A DNA stretch of 64,000 bases from Oceanibacterium hippocampi. GTDB taxonomy: Bacteria > Pseudomonadota > Alphaproteobacteria > Sneathiellales > Sneathiellaceae. The notes beneath the pieces were generated by a model. It saw only the letters and a program-made list of their open reading frames with translations. It was not told the origin of the DNA and made no database searches. Both the position numbers and the translations under genes were made by a program. The stretch spans positions 434,001 through 498,000 of the forward strand of contig NZ_FWFR01000001.1 of NCBI RefSeq assembly GCF_900172325.1, in the 5' to 3' direction. This document shows positions 58,873 to 64,000 of this stretch, one piece after another (the stretch's first letter is position 1; the number at the start of each line of letters is the position of its first letter).

Positions 58873-60303
58873 TCATCGATCCCTCTTGACGAACCCCGCT
58901 GACGGATCGCCCTCATCAGCCGATCCCTGTCGTCGTGCCAGCGCCCATAGTAATATCAGACCGGGCACGGCGGCAAAAGCAGTCACGGCAAAAAAGAGAA
59001 ACCAGCCGAGTTGCTCGGCGAAATAGCCGGCGGTGGACGAGAGCACCGTGCGCCCGACGCCCGAGAGCGCGGAAAGCAGCGCGAACTGGGTCGCTGTATA
59101 CAGCCGGTTCGTGCAGAGCCCGCTGATATAGGCGACGAAGATCACGGTCCCGAAGCCGCCGGTCAGGTTCTCGACAGCGATCACCGCCACCAGCACGTTC
59201 AGATCGGCACCGACGGACGCCTGCCAGCAGAACATCAGGTTCGACGCCATCTGCAGGATGCCGGCAAGCCAGAGCGCCTGCAGCGTGCCGAGGCGCCGGT
59301 AGAGATAGCCCCCGGCATAGCCGCCGATCAGCGTCGCCGCGAACCCGAACAGCTTCACGACCCGGCCGTAGTCGGTCTTGTCGAAGCCGATATCGAGCAC
59401 GAATGTGCTGGTCATCGTCCCCGCGAAGGCGTCGCCGAACTTGAACAGCGTGATGAACAGCAGGATCAGCAGCCAGGAATCCCGCGCCGCGAAATCGCGG
59501 AACGGATCGAACACCGCCTGCCGGAAGCGTTCGCCGAGCGTCAGCGTCCCGGCCGTTGCTTCCGGCCCGGCCGGCTCGTCCGTGGCGAGCGTCGTCATCA
59601 CGCCGATCAGCAGGCAGCCGGCCATTACCGCATAGCCGACGAACCAGGCCGAATTGAGCGCGAAGCCGTTCGCCTGCAGGATCGAGACGAGTTCGTACAT
59701 GCCGGCGGTGCCGACGAGCAGCGCAATCCGGTAGGCGGCGACGTAATGGGCCATCGCGCCGGCCTGGTTCGCCGCCTCCAGCTTCTCGATCCGGAAGGCA
59801 TCGATCACCAGGTCCTGGGTCGCCGAGAAGAAGGTGACGACAAGGGCGATCAGGGCGACGAGGAAAAGATCGTCCGCCGGATCAGCGGCACCAAGCATCA
59901 GAACGCTGCCGATCAGCGCCGCCTGGCTGGTCAGAAGCCAGCTTCTCCGGCGGCCCAGTCGGCGATGCAGGAACGGGATGTGGATGGCGTCGATAAGCGG
60001 CGCCCAGAGGAATTTCAGGACGTAGGGCAGGCCGAGCAAGGCGAACAGGCCGATCGTGACCTTGCTCTGGCCGCTCTCGAAGAGCCAGACCGACAGCGTC
60101 TGTCCGGTCAGCGCAAGCGGCAGGCCGGAGGCAAAGCCAAGCAGCAGCACGGCAACGACGCGCGGGTCGCGATAGAGCGCGATCGCGCCGGCAAGGCCGG
60201 CAGGACCCTCGTCCGCCGGACGGGCGGGCGTCCGGGCGGGGTCGGAAACGGCCCGGTCGGGTGGCGGATTGTCGGGTCCTCGCGGGCGATCCTTCTCGCT
60301 CAC
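58873..60303 (-). CDS. ampG: AmpG-type MFS muropeptide transporter
   Basis: The 476-residue protein has about 12-14 TM segments and AmpG features (VVAVLLLGFASGLPLALTGQ, LYVL-like LPYVLKFLWAPLIDA, ATQDLVIDAFRIE). AmpG imports anhydromuropeptides in wall recycling. It starts at a GTG overlapping the previous stop by 4 bp (GTGA), so it is translationally coupled to the AlaDH-like gene. Confidence 0.92.
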   Translation of the reverse strand: MSEKDRPRGPDNPPPDRAVSDPARTPARPADEGPAGLAGAIALYRDPRVVAVLLLGFASGLPLALTGQTLSVWLFESGQSKVTIGLFALLGLPYVLKFLWAPLIDAIHIPFLHRRLGRRRSWLLTSQAALIGSVLMLGAADPADDLFLVALIALVVTFFSATQDLVIDAFRIEKLEAANQAGAMAHYVAAYRIALLVGTAGMYELVSILQANGFALNSAWFVGYAVMAGCLLIGVMTTLATDEPAGPEATAGTLTLGERFRQAVFDPFRDFAARDSWLLILLFITLFKFGDAFAGTMTSTFVLDIGFDKTDYGRVVKLFGFAATLIGGYAGGYLYRRLGTLQALWLAGILQMASNLMFCWQASVGADLNVLVAVIAVENLTGGFGTVIFVAYISGLCTNRLYTATQFALLSALSGVGRTVLSSTAGYFAEQLGWFLFFAVTAFAAVPGLILLWALARRQGSADEGDPSAGFVKRDR

Positions 60304-61406
60304 GCCGCCTCGATTCCGAGGAAGCGGTCGACCGGCACATGATCGCGCTTCTGGATCCGCGCCGTCTCGGCGTGGGTGAGCGTGCCGTCGGCGCAGGTCA
60401 GGCCGCGGCGCAGCCAGGGATCGTGCCGGCAGGCCTCGAGCGCGCCTTCGCCGGCGACATGACGGATATGGGGCAGGATCGCCCGGGCATAGCCGGCCGA
60501 TGCCGCGACCGGCACCGCGCCGGGAATGTTGTCGACGCAGAAATGCCGGATTCCCTCCTCGAGATAGACCGGGTCGCGCCAGCTTGTCGGGCGACTGGTC
60601 TCGATCGCGCCGGCCTCGTCGCAGGAGATGTCGATGATCGCGGCACCCGGTTTCATCCGGCCGAGATCGGCCCGGTTCACCAGATGGTCGTTGCGATGCT
60701 TCGGCCAGAGGACGCAGTTGATGACCAGATCCAGCCGGTCGAGAAGGCCCGACAGAATGTCGATATCGCCGCTGCGGAAGCGTCGGCCGGACCAGTCGAG
60801 TTCCGCCCGGCCCCGGGCGCCCCTGTCGATATCCAGCCCGATGACGTCGACGTCGAAGGCGAGCAGAGTGCGCAGTGCGCCGCGTCCGACATTGCCGAGC
60901 CCGACGACCGCGGCCTCGATCGGCGGAGCGCCGAAATGGGTGAACAGATGGCGGCCCGTCCCGCCGTTCGGGGCGAAGACGAGGCGCAGCCCCTCGAATG
61001 CGCCGATCTCGCCGGCCAGCGCGCAGTTCGGCGAGCCGTAGCGATGGGTATCCTCGAGCGCGATCGCGGTCAGGCCGACCTCGAGGAACCTGTCGACCTC
61101 GTTCCGGTTGAGCGCTCCGTGGATGTTCGTCATGACGATATGGTCGGGACGGAGGGCGCCATATTCCTGCGGCAGCACCTCCTTGACCTTGGCGATCAGC
61201 CGGGCGCTTTGGTAGACCGCCGTGCCGTCATCCAGCAGCGTGGCGCCGGCCGCGGCATAGTCCGCATCGGTCACCCCGCTCAGGATCCCGGCACCGCGCT
61301 CGACGAAGACCTCGTGGCCGTCGTCCGCCAATTCACGGACCTCGCCGGCCAGCAGCGCGACCCGGCCTTCCTGCGGCTTGATCTCGCGCGGCACACCGAT
61401 ACGCAT
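60300..61406 (-). CDS. AlaDH/PNT-family NAD(P)-dependent dehydrogenase
   Basis: From the ATG at 61406 the protein has 368 residues. It has the AlaDH/PNT N-terminal domain (MRIGVPREIKPQEGRVALLA, GVTDADYAAAGATLL) and Rossmann motif VVGLGNVGRGALRTLL. The middle differs from classic Ald (EDTHRYGSPNCALAGEIGAF), so an opine-type or other amino acid substrate such as that of N5-(carboxyethyl)ornithine synthase is possible. Coupled to ampG, so a link to alanine from recycled muropeptides is one reading. The upstream open frame is not supported. Confidence 0.8.
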   Translation of the reverse strand: MRIGVPREIKPQEGRVALLAGEVRELADDGHEVFVERGAGILSGVTDADYAAAGATLLDDGTAVYQSARLIAKVKEVLPQEYGALRPDHIVMTNIHGALNRNEVDRFLEVGLTAIALEDTHRYGSPNCALAGEIGAFEGLRLVFAPNGGTGRHLFTHFGAPPIEAAVVGLGNVGRGALRTLLAFDVDVIGLDIDRGARGRAELDWSGRRFRSGDIDILSGLLDRLDLVINCVLWPKHRNDHLVNRADLGRMKPGAAIIDISCDEAGAIETSRPTSWRDPVYLEEGIRHFCVDNIPGAVPVAASAGYARAILPHIRHVAGEGALEACRHDPWLRRGLTCADGTLTHAETARIQKRDHVPVDRFLGIEAA

Positions 61407-61437
61407 GGCTGTCACCCTGTGAAGCGGAAGCGGCGCC

Positions 61438-61893
61438 TCAGCCCTGGCCCTGCTGGCGCGCCTTCTGGAGGTCGGCCGTGGTCTTGACCACGCGTTCGGC
61501 AAGAACGCGCATCATCTCCACCGCCATCTGCGGGAATTCGTTGACCAGCCGGAAGAACAGATCCTTGGAGATCCGCAGGGTCGTCAGCTCGCTCTGCGCG
61601 GTGATCGTCGCCGTCCTCGGCACATCGATCAGGACCGCGATCTCGCCGACCACGTCGTTCTTGCCCATATGGGCAACCGTCAGCGGCCCGGACGGGGTGT
61701 CTACGATGACATCGGCGGTGCCGTCCATAATGACATAGGCGGCATCGCCCACATCGCCCTGTCGACACACCGTCTCGCCGGCACGGAAGGTCAGCCGCTC
61801 GGAAGTGAACGCGAGTAGCTTGAGCTTCGACGGCTCGATATTCGCGAACAGCGGGATGTTCCGCAGCAGTTCGACTTCCTCGTTCAGGCTCAC
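61438..61893 (-). CDS. cyclic nucleotide-binding (cNMP) domain protein
   Basis: The 151-residue protein starts at a GTG (61893) with GGAGGAG upstream. It is almost only a cNMP-binding domain: AGETVCRQGDVGDAAYVIMD, then the phosphate-binding cassette VVGEIAVLIDVPRTATI with its Glu and Arg. It has no DNA-binding HTH and no catalytic domain, so it is not a CRP. It is likely a cAMP sensor acting on a partner protein. It lies 20 bp after the unusual ABC exporter gene and 31 bp before the AlaDH gene; all are probably in one operon. Confidence 0.88.
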   Translation of the reverse strand: MSLNEEVELLRNIPLFANIEPSKLKLLAFTSERLTFRAGETVCRQGDVGDAAYVIMDGTADVIVDTPSGPLTVAHMGKNDVVGEIAVLIDVPRTATITAQSELTTLRISKDLFFRLVNEFPQMAVEMMRVLAERVVKTTADLQKARQQGQG

Positions 61894-61913
61894 GTGTTCT
61901 CCTCCCGTCGACG

Positions 61914-64000
61914 CTAGCTCGCCGCGATCAACTGCCTGTAGGCGCTGCCGTCCCTGTCGAGATCCTGGAAAGGACCCTGCTCGACGATCCGGCCGCCCTG
62001 CAGGACGACAACATGGTCAAAGGCCTTGGCGTCCTTCGGCCGGTGCAGCGACCAGACGACGCTGCGCCCTTTGAATTCCTCGAGCACCGACGCCATTATC
62101 TTCTGCTGCGTCGCGCTGTCCAGCGCCGCGGTCGCCTCGGAGATGATCAGGAGATCCGGCCGCTTGATGATCGCCCTCGCCAGGGCCAGCTTCTGGCGCT
62201 GGCCGACATTCAGGCGCGTGCCGGCAATGCCCACCTCGAAGCCGAGCCCGACGCTGGTGATGGTGTCGTACAGGTCGAGTTCGGCAACGACCTCGCCGAC
62301 CAGCGCGCCGATCTTGTCGGAGGCCTGCGCCTGGCCGTAGGCGATGCGGCCGAACAGGATATTGTCCTGGATGTTCGAGGCGGCGTTGTAGCTGTCGACG
62401 TCGAAGAAGGCGACCTTGCCCTTCAGGTCGTCGGGCAGCTTCTCTGCGAAGATCTTCCGCGCCGTTACGATGCTGGCCATCGTCTCGTCGCTGATCACGC
62501 CGAGCCGGTGCCGGGCCTGGATCAGCTTGAAGGGAAGCGACAGCAGGCGGGTCCGTTCCTCGGGCTTCAGATCGTCGAGCCGGTCCCGTTTCACCCGCGT
62601 CACCAGCGACTGGAAATCCTCCAGGTCGTCGGCGGCGATGAAGCTGTATTGCTGGAAGAACTCGTGATCGGGCGGGAGATCGGCGAACAGTTCGACCATC
62701 AGGGTGGCGACTTCGTAGCCGTTCTCGAGAAGGGTCCGGGTCAGGCCGGCTTCCTCGAGCACTTCCAGCACGTAGGGATTCTCGGCCAGCCGGTTGATGT
62801 CGAACGTCTCGTCGGTCGGCGTGCCGAACATCAGGTTCTCGGCCAGCGTGGCGTTGCTGTTGTAACGCTCGACATCGAACGGCTCGATCATGCCGGCGTA
62901 GCTCTCGTTCGAGGCGACGTGGCGGGCAAAGCTTTCGCGCGCCTTAAGGATCGCTTCCGCCCAGTCGGGATGGGCGACCGGATCGATCGTGCTGCGCAGG
63001 CCGAACTGGTAGACGTCCTGATCCAGGCTGACGATGGCGAGCGCCTGCAGCCCGCGGGCAACGAGCGAGGAATAATCGGTCGCGCCGGCGGCCGCGTAAT
63101 CGGTCCAGTCGGACGTGATGTCGTCGGGCGAATTGCCCGAACGGATCGCCTCCTGCACGTAGCGCTTGTGCGCCTGCTCCATCGTCTCGTCGCGCTCGGG
63201 CTCGCCCAGCGGCAGATGACGCAGGCTGTAGAACAGGTTATCGCCGAGCGTCGTATTGAAGATGAAACCGCTCGGGCCGACGTAGGAAATCCGGCGGCCC
63301 GTCATTGCGGAGTCCGCGTTCGCAAGGTCGATGTCGCCGATCCGGATCGAGCCGCTGTCGGGCTGCCGCAGCCGGGCGAGCGCGAGCGCCAGTTCCTCGC
63401 GGCCCGAACCGCTCGGCCCGACGAGCGCCACAAACGACGGCAGCTTGAGCTGCAGGCTGACGCCTTCGATGAACGGATTGTCCTGCTCGTCGACCATGCC
63501 GAGATTGGAGACGACGATCTGCTCGCTGAGCGGCGGCACCTCGGTGACATGCGGCACATCGAAGCCGTCTTCCGCGATCCCGCTCGGGGAGAACTGCTCG
63601 ATCACCTGCTCGTACTTGATGCGGGCGTCTTCCTTCTGCTGGTAGTAGGTCAGCAGTTCCTTCCACGGCGCCGCCATGTCCTTGTGGGCGGCGATCGCGG
63701 CAACCAGCGTGCCGATCTCGAGTGATCCGGTGATCACCAGGTAGCCGCCGATCGAGTAGAAGAAGAACGGCCCGAGTTGCTGGATGAAATTGTTCAGGAA
63801 CTTGATGACGAACTTCTTCTGGTAGATGTCGAAACGGACGAAGAAGATGCTCGACATGCGGTGCGAGAAGTCCGACAGCATCAGCGCCGAGGTGTCGTGC
63901 GCATGCACTTCCTGCACGCCCTGGACGGTCTCGCCGATGCGGTCCGAGAGCCGGCGAACCAGGCGGACGCGTTCCTTGCCGAGCAGGTTCACCTGGCGCT
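61914..64000 (-). CDS. atypical ABC exporter with split, insert-bearing nucleotide-binding domain (5' end outside window)
   Basis: The frame is open through the window edge, so the N-terminus is missing. At least 692 residues are visible, counted from a GTG at 63992. The last part of an ABC transmembrane domain (SDRIGETVQGVQEVHAHDTS, FFFYSIGGYLVITGSLEIG) leads to an NBD. Its Walker A reads GPSGSGREE with Arg in place of Lys (192-200). The signature is LNVGQRQ (594-600), Walker B is LLIISEA with Ser for Asp, and the switch is SLHRP. Walker A and signature are about 400 residues apart versus the usual 110, owing to an insert of about 290. ATP hydrolysis looks impaired. Confidence 0.85.
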   Translation of the reverse strand, partial: RQVNLLGKERVRLVRRLSDRIGETVQGVQEVHAHDTSALMLSDFSHRMSSIFFVRFDIYQKKFVIKFLNNFIQQLGPFFFYSIGGYLVITGSLEIGTLVAAIAAHKDMAAPWKELLTYYQQKEDARIKYEQVIEQFSPSGIAEDGFDVPHVTEVPPLSEQIVVSNLGMVDEQDNPFIEGVSLQLKLPSFVALVGPSGSGREELALALARLRQPDSGSIRIGDIDLANADSAMTGRRISYVGPSGFIFNTTLGDNLFYSLRHLPLGEPERDETMEQAHKRYVQEAIRSGNSPDDITSDWTDYAAAGATDYSSLVARGLQALAIVSLDQDVYQFGLRSTIDPVAHPDWAEAILKARESFARHVASNESYAGMIEPFDVERYNSNATLAENLMFGTPTDETFDINRLAENPYVLEVLEEAGLTRTLLENGYEVATLMVELFADLPPDHEFFQQYSFIAADDLEDFQSLVTRVKRDRLDDLKPEERTRLLSLPFKLIQARHRLGVISDETMASIVTARKIFAEKLPDDLKGKVAFFDVDSYNAASNIQDNILFGRIAYGQAQASDKIGALVGEVVAELDLYDTITSVGLGFEVGIAGTRLNVGQRQKLALARAIIKRPDLLIISEATAALDSATQQKIMASVLEEFKGRSVVWSLHRPKDAKAFDHVVVLQGGRIVEQGPFQDLDRDGSAYRQLIAAS

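Overview
The window is a GC-rich chromosomal segment of an alphaproteobacterium, most likely of the Rhodospirillales or a close relative. This is inferred from gene content and order: the metK-trmB-rimP-nusA-ylxR-infB-rbfA-truB-rpsO-pnp block, the lnt-corC-ybeY-pgpH-phoH-miaB chain, a MucR/Ros regulator, an Irr-type Fur protein, the acyltransferase OlsB, and mutS divergent from a malic enzyme. Coding density is high and no gene-free stretch exceeds about 300 bases. I see no insertion sequence, prophage, CRISPR array, rRNA or replication origin.

Layout. 1-4.5 kb: the end of a hypothetical gene, tRNA-Arg(CCG), a small membrane protein, a multi-PAS histidine kinase whose 5' end looks frameshifted, an orphan ABC-2 type ATPase, and a zf-CHCC protein. 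4.6-9.2 kb: polA, a glyoxylate-reductase-like dehydrogenase and a periplasmic SH3 protein. 9.2-12.4 kb: an iron/peroxide block on the minus strand (irr, a rubredoxin-less rubrerythrin, a CCG-type Fe-S protein, DUF3501) with clear promoters and palindromes. 12.4-13.8 kb: a nitronate monooxygenase-like flavoprotein with an added C-terminal cysteine cluster.

14-25.5 kb: the translation/RNA block, transcribed leftwards. It is headed by a promoter followed at once by a complete intrinsic terminator (a likely attenuator), and a long hairpin lies between rpsO and pnp. metK has a structured leader. 25.6-34.5 kb: two XRE regulators and the envelope/RNA chain lnt, corC, ybeY, pgpH, phoH, miaB, joined by start/stop overlaps. 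34.6-37.8 kb: an acyltransferase, a Fur/Mur protein, MucR with an AT-rich promoter region, rimI and tsaB.

37.8-41.4 kb: a cell-wall group (D-Ala-D-Ala dipeptidase, polysaccharide deacetylase, two tandem Bax-like glucosaminidases), next to a class III nucleotide cyclase, a universal stress protein and a DUF2333 protein. 44.4-56.1 kb: trpS, murJ, glnD, an SDR enzyme and mutS on the minus strand, with maeB divergent. 56.1-57.8 kb: a protein that joins a sigma region-2-like segment to an RskA-like anti-sigma segment, then a ferritin-like lipoprotein. 57.9-64 kb (minus strand): olsB, then a probable operon of a highly unusual ABC exporter (cut by the window edge), a cyclic-nucleotide-binding protein, an AlaDH/PNT-family dehydrogenase and AmpG.

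The least ordinary items are the ABC exporter with a roughly 290-residue insert and altered ATP-site motifs, the sigma/anti-sigma fusion, the Irr-rubrerythrin-Fe-S-DUF3501 block and the attenuator in front of rimP-nusA.
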